DNA of 64,000 bases from Eubacteriales Family XIII. Incertae Sedis bacterium (GCA_031264295.1 JAISED010000063.1:1-64000); one strand, 5' to 3'; shown: positions 18,126-26,994, counted from the stretch's first letter. A program made the numbers and translations. Notes: generated by a model not told the origin, from the sequence alone.

Positions 18126-19028
18126 CTATTCGTAACGCACCACATTTCTGCCTAAATGTTTTGCCTCATACAATCTTTTATCCGCCTTGGCCATCATTTC
18201 CAGGGCTCTGCGCCCCTCACCGGGCAGCTCAGTCACCGCTCCTATGCTGACCGTGACGGATACTTTTCCGCATTCAGGGAGTTCAACCCGCGTATGTTCG
18301 ACCTGCGAGCGAATCTTCTCGGCGATAGCGGCCGTTCCTGTCCTTGTCGCATCAGGCAGCAGTATACAAAACTCTTCTCCGCCTATCCTCGCGGCAATAT
18401 CGGCGGGGCGGCGCGTAACACTGTTGAAAATGCCCGCTATGACCTTAAGCAGTTCATCACCGTTCGGATGCCCGTAGGTATCATTGAACTGTTTAAATTT
18501 ATCCACATCTATCATCAGCAACGAAAGCGGCTTCCTCTCGCGCATACAGCGCCTCCATTCAAGCTCAAGCCTGCTGTCGAAAGCCCGCCTGTTCGGTATA
18601 TTGGTCAGCGGATCCACAAGACTCAGCTTTTCAATCGTCTTCATGTAATCGACTATGCCTATGTGCGTTCTGACCCTCGCCATGACGATGCTGCTCCTGA
18701 AAGGCTTGGTAATGTAATCCACCGCCCCGAGTACGAAGCCTCTTTCCTCGTCATTTTCCCCGGAGAGTCCGGATATTATGATAACGGGAATGTTCCTCAA
18801 AACCGCAGACGCCTTGATCCGTTCCAACACATCAAAACCGCTTATCCCCGGCAATATAATATCCAGCAGAATAAGATCCGGTATCGCTTCCGCCGCGCGC
18901 TTCAGACATTCCTCACCTGTCTTCGCGGTTCGCACAGTAAACTCTGGAGAAAGAATCTTGTTCAGCACCGCCAGATTGGACGTTTCGTCGTCTACAATCA
19001 AGATGCTGTATCTCACATTTCCCTCCAT
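18126..19028 (-). CDS. Response regulator with diguanylate cyclase (REC-GGDEF)
   Basis: A 300-residue protein. A receiver domain (about 5-120) with phospho-acceptor Asp56 in LILLDIILPG is followed by a GGDEF domain (about 132-300) with the active-site motif GGEEF at 216-220. An RxxD inhibitory site (RPAD, 207-210) lies exactly five residues before it. It should make cyclic di-GMP when phosphorylated and be feedback-inhibited. I chose the ATG at 19028 because GGAGG lies 5 bases upstream; an ATG at 19040 adds four residues. It ends upstream of hypF and starts 30 bases after the hybrid kinase gene, so kinase and cyclase probably form an operon and a phosphorelay through the kinase's HPt domain. 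Confidence 0.92.
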   Translation of the reverse strand: MEGNVRYSILIVDDETSNLAVLNKILSPEFTVRTAKTGEECLKRAAEAIPDLILLDIILPGISGFDVLERIKASAVLRNIPVIIISGLSGENDEERGFVLGAVDYITKPFRSSIVMARVRTHIGIVDYMKTIEKLSLVDPLTNIPNRRAFDSRLELEWRRCMRERKPLSLLMIDVDKFKQFNDTYGHPNGDELLKVIAGIFNSVTRRPADIAARIGGEEFCILLPDATRTGTAAIAEKIRSQVEHTRVELPECGKVSVTVSIGAVTELPGEGRRALEMMAKADKRLYEAKHLGRNVVRYE

Positions 19029-19057
19029 CTTTGCCTCCATTCAGCTCACTTACCATT

Positions 19058-21505
19058 CTAGCGCTGCATCAACGCCGCTGTTTCGCGGCATACAGACGCA
19101 ACAATATCCGGGACATCACCATTCATGATGTCCTCGCCTATTTCACACAGCACAGCATCCATGCTGACGCCCAAATCCACAAGTTCAGTCATCGCGGCGT
19201 CTATATCCCCCTCCGCCAACGCCTTTTCCGTTTTTAAGGCAATCTTGCTGAGTCCATCCGCTCCCAGCACTGCCGCGCTGCTTTTCAGCGTATGCGCCTT
19301 CCTATGCGCCGTCTTAATGTCTCCGCTCTCAATGGCGTCTTTGATCAATGCCGGATCTGAACCATGCTGTTTAGGGAAATCCCCCAGCAACTGCATATAC
19401 AATTCCTCACTGCCTGCCGAGTACTCTATGCCTGCTTCCCTGTTCAGCACCCGCCCCTCTATGTGCTCAGCTTCATCAGTAAAACCGGCAGCAGCTTTCA
19501 TCTTGTTCGCCGGAAGCCATCTGACCAGCGCCTTATTCAGCGCTATCGGGTCGATGGGTTTAGATATGAAGTCTTTCATACCCGCTTCGAGAAATGTTTC
19601 CCGCGCTCCTGAAACGGCATTGGCGCTCAGAGCTATAATAGGCGTATCCGCATACTCGCCGCCCATTTCTAATATTCGCCTGGCGGTCTCCAGCCCATCC
19701 ATTTCGGGCATCATATGATCCATGAATATAAGGTCGTATTTTCCGTCTTTGATCCTCCTGAGGGCAGCGGCGCCGCTCTCAGCAGTATCGGCCTTTATGC
19801 CATGCCGCGCCAGATACGCCGCGGCGATCTTCAGATTTATTGAATTATCATCCACCACCAGCACCCGAACGTCGCCGTCGGCCACTGAAATATTCTCCGC
19901 CTGCTCTCTTTCGATCTTATTATAATCGCCCTTTGGCAGCGGCAGCAGCACATTAAACCGAGTTCCCTTGCCGTATTCACTCCATACGTCTATTCTGCCG
20001 CCCATCATTTCCACAATGGTCTTGGTTATAGAAAGCCCCAGTCCCGTGCCTATTATACCATGATTTATCTCGCTGTCGAATTGTTGAAACGCATCGAATA
20101 ACCTTGGAAAGTTTTCACTTTTTATTCCTATCCCCGTATCTTCCACCACGAAGGCTATATATTCGGCGCCATCGCTAAAGGCTCTTTCAATCCGCAATAT
20201 GACATGCCCTTTACGCGTATATTTAATGGCGTTATTGACTATGTTGACGATTACCTGTCTTACACGCAGTTCGTCGCCGTAGACTACGGCCGGTATGTCC
20301 TCAGAAAAAGAACTCACAAACTCCAGCTCTTTCTCTTCCGCCTGAAAGCGGCTCATAGAGCATATATTATCATACATCTCCACAAGGCTGAAATGTCCGG
20401 GAACCAGTTCCATTCTGCCCGCGTCGATCTTTGAAAAATCAAGAATGTCATTGATAATCTGTAAGAGCGTCCTTGAAATGATCTTTATATCGCTGAAGAA
20501 TTCCTTCTGTCCCTCGTCGAGATTGTCTGTACGCATGAGGTCGGTCATGCCTATTATCACATTCATGGGCGTGCGTATCTCATGACTCATCGACGCCAAA
20601 AACCGGCTCTTGGACTCGATCGCCACCTGAGCCGCGCGGGTTTGCACTTCCAGTTCCCTGTTGCGTTCGTCGGCCTCGTGAACCTTTTTCTCCGCCGCGA
20701 TCTTCTGACGAAGATCGACAGCAAAGGCCGCAAGCCTGTATCCGTTTTCCCACGGCACCCGAACAAAAGTCGTCTCGACGGGCAGTGCCTCGCCGGACGC
20801 GGTCTTGTGCATCCATTCGAATTGCTGGTAACCTGTTTCAAATGCCAGCTTATCATATTCCAACATTTTTTCAAGGCTTTTGGAACCATCGGGTTGAAAC
20901 TCAGGACTCATCTCGCTGAAACGCCTTAGATATTCATCCTTGTCCTTAATTTCAAACATAGAAAGCGCGGCGTCGTTACAGAACAGTATATTTCCGTCCT
21001 CGTCCCACATTGAACACGCGTAGGGCGTCGCAGACAGCATGAGACGCGCGCTGGAACCCGCCTCCTGATTTCGCAGCTCGGTAGTGTCATAATACACTAC
21101 CAAAGCACCGTCAAAGCTGCCGTCTTCGTCCGTCATCGGTGTGGTTCGCACCGTGTACCTGCGGACGCCGCCGCCTGCCGTAAAGTCGATCATCACGTCT
21201 GAAGCGATCATTTTGCCTGCTGTTTTTGCTCCTTCGAACCGATATTCCGCACCATTTACAAAATCATCGTCGCTAACGCGCCGATATAGTTCTTTATACG
21301 TCAAGCCCGTTATTTCGCCCATATCGCTCATACCGAGCAATCTGAGCAATGTATCGGTACAGTACGTGATCCGTCCTTCCCGATCCAGAAGCATCATAAT
21401 CTCCGGACTGCTGGCTAAAAGCAAGCGTAGATATTTCTCCTGCTTCAGCAGCTCCGCCAAACGCGATTCCGTCAAAGAATCATCACAAAGTAAGCCTCTA
21501 TTCAT
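19058..21505 (-). CDS. Hybrid histidine kinase with PAS domains, receiver and HPt
   Basis: An 815-residue soluble kinase. Two PAS regions (about 20-145 and 150-270) are followed by a linker coiled coil. HisKA has His308 in MSHEIRTPMN, the ATPase domain has NNAIKYT near 424, EDTGIGI near 455 and GTGLGLS near 487, the receiver has Asp596 in FMDHMMPEMDG, and a C-terminal HPt domain has His738 in AHTLKSSAAVLG. With its own HPt it can run a complete phosphorelay. The adjacent REC-GGDEF protein, 30 bases downstream in the same direction, is the likely terminal receiver. The start follows a GGGGGG ribosome-binding site. No membrane segment is visible, so the signal is probably intracellular. Confidence 0.92.
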   Translation of the reverse strand: MNRGLLCDDSLTESRLAELLKQEKYLRLLLASSPEIMMLLDREGRITYCTDTLLRLLGMSDMGEITGLTYKELYRRVSDDDFVNGAEYRFEGAKTAGKMIASDVMIDFTAGGGVRRYTVRTTPMTDEDGSFDGALVVYYDTTELRNQEAGSSARLMLSATPYACSMWDEDGNILFCNDAALSMFEIKDKDEYLRRFSEMSPEFQPDGSKSLEKMLEYDKLAFETGYQQFEWMHKTASGEALPVETTFVRVPWENGYRLAAFAVDLRQKIAAEKKVHEADERNRELEVQTRAAQVAIESKSRFLASMSHEIRTPMNVIIGMTDLMRTDNLDEGQKEFFSDIKIISRTLLQIINDILDFSKIDAGRMELVPGHFSLVEMYDNICSMSRFQAEEKELEFVSSFSEDIPAVVYGDELRVRQVIVNIVNNAIKYTRKGHVILRIERAFSDGAEYIAFVVEDTGIGIKSENFPRLFDAFQQFDSEINHGIIGTGLGLSITKTIVEMMGGRIDVWSEYGKGTRFNVLLPLPKGDYNKIEREQAENISVADGDVRVLVVDDNSINLKIAAAYLARHGIKADTAESGAAALRRIKDGKYDLIFMDHMMPEMDGLETARRILEMGGEYADTPIIALSANAVSGARETFLEAGMKDFISKPIDPIALNKALVRWLPANKMKAAAGFTDEAEHIEGRVLNREAGIEYSAGSEELYMQLLGDFPKQHGSDPALIKDAIESGDIKTAHRKAHTLKSSAAVLGADGLSKIALKTEKALAEGDIDAAMTELVDLGVSMDAVLCEIGEDIMNGDVPDIVASVCRETAALMQR

Positions 21506-21688
21506 CCCATACCCCCCTAGATATAGTTCAATATATCACGCGGCCAAAGCCGCGCGCCCCCAATCATGCCCCTTAGAGAACCTTCAAACTCTATATTACA
21601 TTTTACGTTAATTTTTTCAAATATTCAATAGTATTATTACTATAAAGGTAAATTAAAATTAATTTATAGCAAAAAATCAAGTCGCCGC

Positions 21689-21828
21689 CGGATTCTAGTC
21701 ATAAAACCCCGCAACGGATTCGCGCCATAAAAAACCCGGACGGATTTGCGTCATAAAAAACCGCAACGGATTCGCGTCATAAAAACTGCCTGCCGGATTT
21801 TGCGTCATAAAAAACCGCCCGCCGGATT
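21689..21828. repeat. Tandem array of about 26-base units
   Basis: CGGATT starts at 21689, 21715, 21741, 21767, 21794 and 21823, giving periods of 26, 26, 26, 27 and 29. Each unit has the form CGGATT-(T)-GCGTCATAAAAA-CCGC with small changes. There is no spacer/repeat alternation, so it is not CRISPR. The last unit forms the left arm of a terminator hairpin. The rest of 21506-21884 has no gene. Confidence 0.85.
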
Positions 21829-21842
21829 TCGCAATCCGGCGG
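21809..21842 (-). terminator. Rho-independent terminator of the permease gene
   Basis: CCGCCGGATT (21819-21828) pairs with AATCCGGCGG (21833-21842) around a four-base loop, followed on the reverse strand by a six-base T run. It lies about 45 bases after the stop codon of the reverse-strand permease. Confidence 0.85.
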
Positions 21843-21884
21843 ACAGTAATAAGGCTTTAGTTATTAATTATCAGGTATTATTTA

Positions 21885-23333
21885 TTAAGCGTTCTTTTTA
21901 GCATTCATAATGTGCTTACGTGAGTAATCCTTACCGAACATGAGGTACTCGTACTCTGCTTCCTTTACATTCTTGTACTTGGCCTTCGCCCAGATGTAGA
22001 ATACCACGCCGAGCAAGACCCAAATTCCCACCAAAGCCCACTCTACGGGGATCAGACCCGCGGGGCCGATGGGCAGATAAGTCCATAGGAAGAAGAGCGC
22101 AACGGCTACGGCCACGACGCCGACGAAGGGACCCGCCGGAGCCTTATACGGCCGCGCGAGTTCCGGCTCCTTGAAGCGCACGAGCAGGAAGGACAGCGCC
22201 ACCATGAAGTAAGCGACGACCGTTCCGAACGCGCTCGCATCAATGAGCCATACGAGAGCCGAACGGCCGAGGAATACTGCCAAGCTTACGATCACGCCGA
22301 TGAATATAACGGAAAATGACGGAGTACCGTACTTCGGATGTACCTTGCCGAAGATCTCGGGGATCATCTTGGCGCGAGCCATCGCGAAAAGGACGCGCGA
22401 ACCGCCGATGATGAAGCCATTCCAACTCGTCACTATGCCTAGTAGGGCGGCTATGATCATGATCTTGCCGAAAGCCCAGTGACCCATGACATAGGCGAAG
22501 GCGTCCGGAACGGGGATATCCGCAGCAGCGCGCACGCTCTCCGGCGCCGACATGCCGAGACCGAAGATCATGGCGATATACCAGACTGCCGCCATCAGGA
22601 TCGATATGATCAAAATCTTAGAGATGTTCTTAAGCGGAATACTCATTTCCTCCGCCGCCTGCGGTATCACGTCGAAGCCGACGAACATGGCGGGGACGAC
22701 GAGCATAACTGTCAGGATGCCGTGACCGGATGTGATGAGCGGCTCCATGTTCGAGACGCTGCCTTGTGTCGCACTGCCGAAGACCAACACCAGACCGCCT
22801 ATGATGATCCCGCCCGAGGCCAGTGTCTGGAAGACCGTGGCCGACTTAATGCCGATGTAGTTCAGGTAGGTCAGTATGAGCGACATGATGATGCCGACGG
22901 CCATCCATGACACATATACGTCAAAACCGGCGATCGTCCACAAGTAGCCTACCTTGGGAATCTCAACCAAGTAGTTAACAGCCGTAGCGAAAGACGGTCC
23001 CTCGAAGGCCGCCACGCCGACATAGGCGAAGGTTATCATCCAGCCCGTGATCCACGAACCGGTATAGCCAAAGCCGCGATAAGCGAAAACGAGTTCGCCG
23101 CCTGAGAGCGGCAGCATCGGAGTCAGTTCCGCGTAGGTCAGACCGACGAAGATACAGAGTATAGCGCCGCCGACAAAGGCGATCATGGCGCCGAGCGTTC
23201 CGCCGTCGGCGACCCAGCCGCCGGCCAGCATAACCCAGCCCCATCCGATCATCGTACCGAAGCCAAAAGCCAGCACATCGATGTTGCCCATCGTGCGCTT
23301 CAGTACGTTTCTTTCAAAAGCATCGCTTCCCAT
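21885..23333 (-). CDS. APC-superfamily amino-acid permease
   Basis: A 482-residue protein with about twelve membrane helices. The N-terminal helix carries the glycine motif FGFGTMIGWGWV typical of the APC superfamily, and later helices include LPLSGGELVFAYR and AEEMSIPLKNISK. It closely resembles the second permease at 31700-33169 (shared patterns such as PEIFGKVHPKYGTP against PAFFGKIHPKYGTP), so the two are paralogues that probably take up related amino acids. The ATG at 23333 has AAAGGAG 5 bases upstream; a longer frame to 23432 runs through a repeat and is not used. A candidate sigma-54 promoter lies 250 bases upstream and a sigma-54 activator is the next gene, so inducible expression is likely. 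The substrate is not certain; GABA or 5-aminovalerate would fit the context. Confidence 0.88.
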   Translation of the reverse strand: MGSDAFERNVLKRTMGNIDVLAFGFGTMIGWGWVMLAGGWVADGGTLGAMIAFVGGAILCIFVGLTYAELTPMLPLSGGELVFAYRGFGYTGSWITGWMITFAYVGVAAFEGPSFATAVNYLVEIPKVGYLWTIAGFDVYVSWMAVGIIMSLILTYLNYIGIKSATVFQTLASGGIIIGGLVLVFGSATQGSVSNMEPLITSGHGILTVMLVVPAMFVGFDVIPQAAEEMSIPLKNISKILIISILMAAVWYIAMIFGLGMSAPESVRAAADIPVPDAFAYVMGHWAFGKIMIIAALLGIVTSWNGFIIGGSRVLFAMARAKMIPEIFGKVHPKYGTPSFSVIFIGVIVSLAVFLGRSALVWLIDASAFGTVVAYFMVALSFLLVRFKEPELARPYKAPAGPFVGVVAVAVALFFLWTYLPIGPAGLIPVEWALVGIWVLLGVVFYIWAKAKYKNVKEAEYEYLMFGKDYSRKHIMNAKKNA

Positions 23334-23351
23334 TTTGTCTCCTTTCTGTTC

Positions 23352-23398
23352 TCGATAACAGATTCGATAACAATTCGATAACAAATAAGTCGATAACA
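23352..23398. repeat. Four copies of TCGATAACA in the permease leader
   Basis: TCGATAACA occurs at 23352, 23364, 23375 and 23390, immediately upstream of the permease ribosome-binding site. Spacing is irregular (12, 11, 15). On the transcribed strand each reads TGTTATCGA. They may be slippage products or regulator or RNA-binding sites. Confidence 0.8.
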
Positions 23399-23583
23399 AA
23401 TAAGAATAATCACATGTTCCGAACAAAGACAATATCCCCTAAGTTCACCGTGTACGCCAAAAGCTTAAGGCATATAGGCAAGCCGCAATTCCAAAACCCC
23501 GTTTTGCCGCACGCAACATAACTGCGGCCGATGCTTCACCTCCCTCCTGAACTGGATAGATATCCAATGGTTTATTGGCAAAC

Positions 23584-23598
23584 GCAAGAAATATACCA
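23584..23598 (-). promoter_or_regulatory. Sigma-54 (-24/-12) promoter for the permease
   Basis: On the reverse strand TGGTATATTTCTTGC has GG and GC separated by exactly 10 bases and fits TGGYAYRNNNNTTGC fully. It lies 250 bases upstream of the permease start and next to a gene for a sigma-54 activator. The rest of the intergenic stretch (23334-23871) has no convincing gene; a 65-codon frame at 23445-23642 overlaps the promoter. Confidence 0.7.
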
Positions 23599-23703
23599 TT
23601 CTGAAAATATTGAAATTCCGCAATTTTGCGAAAATTCCTCACAATCCTCCTCCCTGTTTTAAGTCAAATGGCTTTAACAAGTCCGAGGAATCAGCTGATT
23701 TCA

Positions 23704-23731
23704 AAACCTTTCACGTAAGTTAAAAAGGTTT
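23704..23731. promoter_or_regulatory. Inverted repeat, possible upstream activator site
   Basis: AAACCTTT (23704-23711) and AAAGGTTT (23724-23731) form a perfect 8-12-8 inverted repeat about 110 bases upstream of the -24 element, a normal distance for a sigma-54 enhancer site. The adjacent activator gene is the natural candidate to bind it. Confidence 0.45.
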
Positions 23732-23871
23732 ATTTAATTCAACTCTACTTGTTTAATCTTGTTTATAGTACCATTCGCCTACCTTTCCTGTCAAATATTT
23801 TTTCTTGCGTCTCGCGTCGTTGTATTATTATGGCAATCTCCGGAAGCCCTCGTCACGCTCCCGAAGTCCCC

Positions 23872-25785
23872 TTAAGTTTCCGCTGTCATATATTTTTTTA
23901 GCTTTCTGTAAGCGTTCGCCTGACTTGTGCAAAGTATTCGGGCGATTTCATAAGAGCTGTGTCCGCTTTCCGCGGCTAAGGCAAAAAGTTGGCGCTCCGT
24001 CTCGTCCAGAGCATCCTGCAGCGGCATTATATTCCGCACGGTCACCGAAGTATCCCGCCGCGGATTGAACACCGCCGACGCGCGCACGCCGGATTCACGC
24101 CCCACGCTGCCATTCCTTTCTTCCGAGTCAAGATCAAGCCTTCCGATTTCGCCGTCGAACAATATGACCATGCGCTCCACGAAATACTCCAGCTGGCGCA
24201 CATTTCCCGGCCATTCCCATGCGCACATATCGTCAATAGCGCTATCCGAAAAGAAGGTCTGCTTCCTGTGTTTTATGTTGAAAAGCCTTAAAAAGTGATC
24301 GATCAGCATGGGTATATCATCCGCCCTTTCCCTCAGGGGCGCGATGTGTATGGGGAACAGATTCAGGCGATAGTACAGATCGGCGCGAAATGTCCCCGCG
24401 GCTATCCTGTCCGTTAAAGAATTATTCGTCGCGGCGATAATCCTCGCATCGACGTCTATCTCCTTGAATCCTCCGATCCGCGTTACCCGTTTATCCTGCA
24501 GGACTTTCAGCAATTTCGCCTGCAGGGGCAGCGCCATATCGCCGATCTCGTCCAAGAGCATGGAACCGCCGTGGGCGATTTCCAAAAGCCCGGGCTTACC
24601 TCCCGCCTTGGCGCCGGTAAACGCGCCCGACTCATAACCGAAAAACTCAGACTCAAACAGCATTTCCGGTATGCTGTTGCAGTTTACCTCTATCATGTTT
24701 TTCCCGGCGCGCGAGCTTTTTGCGTGAATATACCTGGCAAGCAGGCTCTTACCCGTCCCCGATTCCCCTGTGATCAGGACAGTACAGTCAGTCTCGGCGG
24801 CCTTTTCAGCTATCTCCACCACCGCCCGCATCTGCCCGCCGAAACAGATGATTTTGTCGTCGTCGCGCACCACCGGACGCGTAAATGTCTTGCCGCGCGT
24901 TTTTTCTACATAGTGTTTAAGCTGCTCATATTCTTCTATACTCCTGGCGTTTGTCACTATCATCTCAATCGCGCCGTGATCGTTTAAGATCGGAACGCCC
25001 GTTACAATCCATTGGGTAACACGCCCAAATCTGTTTAATACTTCCTGTAATATGGTAATGCTCTTGCCTTCGCGGATGATCATGGGCGTTAGAGACGGTT
25101 TTATATGTCCCTGCTTTTCCAATTCATCAGCGCGCACATTGATATACTTAGATCTATCCAGCCCCGCCGGTTTATCAAAGGCGTTATTCGCGAAAACCGC
25201 GACTCCCTTGCCATCGGCGACAAATATACTGTCAGCGGAATATTTCAATATCTTCAGCAGCTTTGCGTTATTGTCGGAGATAGCGTCTATCAAGCGGCTC
25301 ATCTCGTCCGATGTATGATAAGCCGGAAGGCGAAAAATCCAGTTGCCCGCGTATTCATCCCCTCCCAAAGGCTCTATCTGCTTTGCCGCCGCTGACAAAC
25401 GCCTTATCACATCTTCAAAGAGAGCCTGCACGGCAGCGACCCTTCTCACTGAACCGCATGGTCTTCCCTCGTCGTCAACGATCAAGAGCGTATCCGCGTG
25501 TTCGAAATCCCGCATATCGACGACGTCCTCGCTCTTACGCGACTCGACGGCGCCTACAGAGGCGGCGCGCAGCGCTTCAACGAGGTTCTTGGCGTTCGCC
25601 GCAACAGCCAGAATCAGCGAACGCGCCGTCAGGAATCCGCCAATCTCACCGCGCGCCGTACGCACCCACAGAACCCCGAAGGCATCGCTCATCCCAGCTA
25701 AGACCGCTACAGCAGCATCAAGTGTATCTTCTTCATCAAGAACCGTCGCGTCCCTCAAAGGTTTTGCAATTTCTTTATATCTCAT
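23872..25785 (-). CDS. Sigma-54-dependent activator with CBS-like and PAS domains
   Basis: A 637-residue regulator. A CBS-like pair (about 1-120) is followed by a PAS domain (about 180-290). The AAA+ domain has Walker A GESGTGKS near 339, an intact GAFTGA loop near 384 that contacts sigma-54, and Walker B in MLLDEIGDM. A C-terminal Fis-type helix-turn-helix (about 595-637) completes it. The CBS and PAS parts probably sense a small metabolite. The ATG at 25785 is chosen because GGAGAAGG lies just upstream; the frame extends 14 codons further but without a ribosome-binding site. The downstream permease has a -24/-12 promoter and an inverted repeat, the likely targets. Confidence 0.9.
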   Translation of the reverse strand: MRYKEIAKPLRDATVLDEEDTLDAAVAVLAGMSDAFGVLWVRTARGEIGGFLTARSLILAVAANAKNLVEALRAASVGAVESRKSEDVVDMRDFEHADTLLIVDDEGRPCGSVRRVAAVQALFEDVIRRLSAAAKQIEPLGGDEYAGNWIFRLPAYHTSDEMSRLIDAISDNNAKLLKILKYSADSIFVADGKGVAVFANNAFDKPAGLDRSKYINVRADELEKQGHIKPSLTPMIIREGKSITILQEVLNRFGRVTQWIVTGVPILNDHGAIEMIVTNARSIEEYEQLKHYVEKTRGKTFTRPVVRDDDKIICFGGQMRAVVEIAEKAAETDCTVLITGESGTGKSLLARYIHAKSSRAGKNMIEVNCNSIPEMLFESEFFGYESGAFTGAKAGGKPGLLEIAHGGSMLLDEIGDMALPLQAKLLKVLQDKRVTRIGGFKEIDVDARIIAATNNSLTDRIAAGTFRADLYYRLNLFPIHIAPLRERADDIPMLIDHFLRLFNIKHRKQTFFSDSAIDDMCAWEWPGNVRQLEYFVERMVILFDGEIGRLDLDSEERNGSVGRESGVRASAVFNPRRDTSVTVRNIMPLQDALDETERQLFALAAESGHSSYEIARILCTSQANAYRKLKKYMTAET

Positions 25786-25950
25786 AGCCCTTCTCCATTT
25801 GCTAATCAGACTCATTGAATAAATCATACCATATCAAGAGGGATAATGCCACAATGTTTTTTTGATTGTTTTTATGTTAACCGATGTTTGCCGGCAAACG
25901 ATTGTTTTTGTACCGCCTGGAAATGGCTTAATAGTATCACTTTAAGTTGT

Positions 25951-26083
25951 TTATCCACAGTTTTCATTTTGAGAACGGGCAACTTTATCCAAAGGCGCCT
26001 GTGGATAAATTCACTGGGGATATTCCTTGAAATTATAAGGGTTTCTCTGTTTTACATTCAAATACTCGTAAATTTTATCCACA
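25951..26083. promoter_or_regulatory. Cluster of three perfect DnaA boxes
   Basis: TTATCCACA occurs at 25951-25959 (+), 26000-26008 (reverse) and 26075-26083 (+), with a one-mismatch copy TTATCCAAA at 25985-25993. The stretch is AT-rich and gene-free (25786-26211). A perfect palindrome GTTTGCC-GGCAAAC sits nearby at 25886-25899. No dnaA, dnaN or gidA is adjacent, so a chromosomal origin is not implied. Confidence 0.7.
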
Positions 26084-26151
26084 GAAATGGTTTTATTATA
26101 TCCACGTATGTTCATGTCAAAAATGCATTTTATTGGAAGTGCTTAAAATAC

Positions 26152-26191
26152 AAAAAACGCCTGTTGGATATATTCTCCAACGGGCGTTTTT
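26152..26191 (-). terminator. Bidirectional terminator after crotonase
   Basis: AAAAACGCC-T-GTTGG and CCAAC-G-GGCGTTTTT form a stem with one internal mismatch and a 9-base loop, with T runs on both strands. It ends the crotonase transcript on the reverse strand. Confidence 0.85.
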
Positions 26192-26211
26192 CCTCGCCGC
26201 ACAATCTCGGT

Positions 26212-26994
26212 TTATTTATTCGTAAAATTCGCCGGTCTCTTATCCAAGAAGGCTTGCATGCCTTCGATACGATCTTCGGAGGCGAACGAACCGGCGAAGG
26301 CTTCCGCTTCAAAGGCAACCCCCAACTCCAGATCCAGTCCGATCCCCTTGTTGATAGCCAGCTTTGCCATCTTTATCGCAATGGGCGCTTTGGATATTAT
26401 CGTCTTTGCCAATTTTTCAGCCTCCGCCATCAGTTCTTCAGGCGGGAACACCTTTTCGACAAGACCGATCCGCAAAGCCTCCGCCGCTTTAAGGGTTTCC
26501 GCACTCATAATCAGGTACTTCGCCATGCCCTTGCCCACAAGCCTCGACAAACGCTGAGTTCCGCCAAAACCCGGTATTATCCCGAGATTCACCTCCGGCT
26601 GTCCGAACAAGGCCTTTTCCGAAGCCAGTCTAATATCACAGGCCATAGCCAGCTCACAACCGCCGCCCAGGGCGAAACCGTTCACCGCCGCTATCACGGG
26701 CTTGTCAATATTCTCAATAAGCGACATGACTTTCTGACCCTTTATGATCAGCGCGCGGCCTTCGAAGGCTGTAAGCGTTCTCATATGCGCGATGTCCGCA
26801 CCGGCTACAAAAGCCCTGCCCGTTCCTGTGAGTATTACCGCCCTGACTTCATCTGCCTTATCAATATATCCGAAAACACCGGCAAGTTCGTCCAGAACCT
26901 CGCCGTTCAGCGCATTCATAGCTTCCGGTCTGTTGATAGTCACATACCCTATGCCATCCTTTACCTCGAACAAAATTGTCTTGTAATCACCCAT
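26212..26994 (-). CDS. crt: Enoyl-CoA hydratase (crotonase)
   Basis: A 260-residue crotonase-fold enzyme that hydrates crotonyl-CoA to 3-hydroxybutyryl-CoA. The oxyanion-hole segments AFVAGADIAHM (about 60-70) and NGFALGGGCELAMACD (about 104-119) and the catalytic pair of glutamates, in GGGCELA and in FGQPEVNLGIIPGFGGTQRL, are all present. The ATG at 26994 (MGDYKTIL) is preferred because GAGG lies 9 bases upstream; a GTG at 27009 adds five residues. It would connect crotonyl-CoA made by the glutaconyl-CoA decarboxylase operon to the 3-hydroxybutyryl/acetyl-CoA branch. It stands alone, terminated by a clear hairpin. Confidence 0.93.
   Translation of the reverse strand: MGDYKTILFEVKDGIGYVTINRPEAMNALNGEVLDELAGVFGYIDKADEVRAVILTGTGRAFVAGADIAHMRTLTAFEGRALIIKGQKVMSLIENIDKPVIAAVNGFALGGGCELAMACDIRLASEKALFGQPEVNLGIIPGFGGTQRLSRLVGKGMAKYLIMSAETLKAAEALRIGLVEKVFPPEELMAEAEKLAKTIISKAPIAIKMAKLAINKGIGLDLELGVAFEAEAFAGSFASEDRIEGMQAFLDKRPANFTNK

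Noticed and set aside
21689..21842. CRISPR array
   Set aside because: Units follow one another without unique spacers, the repeat drifts, and no cas gene is present.
23445..23642. 65-codon reverse-strand frame in the permease leader
   Set aside because: It overlaps the -24/-12 promoter. GGAGGGAGG occurs within it, but no sensible start follows and no family was recognised.
25886..26083. Chromosomal replication origin
   Set aside because: DnaA boxes are present but no dnaA, dnaN, rpmH or gidA gene is adjacent and only three full boxes occur; reported as a box cluster only.
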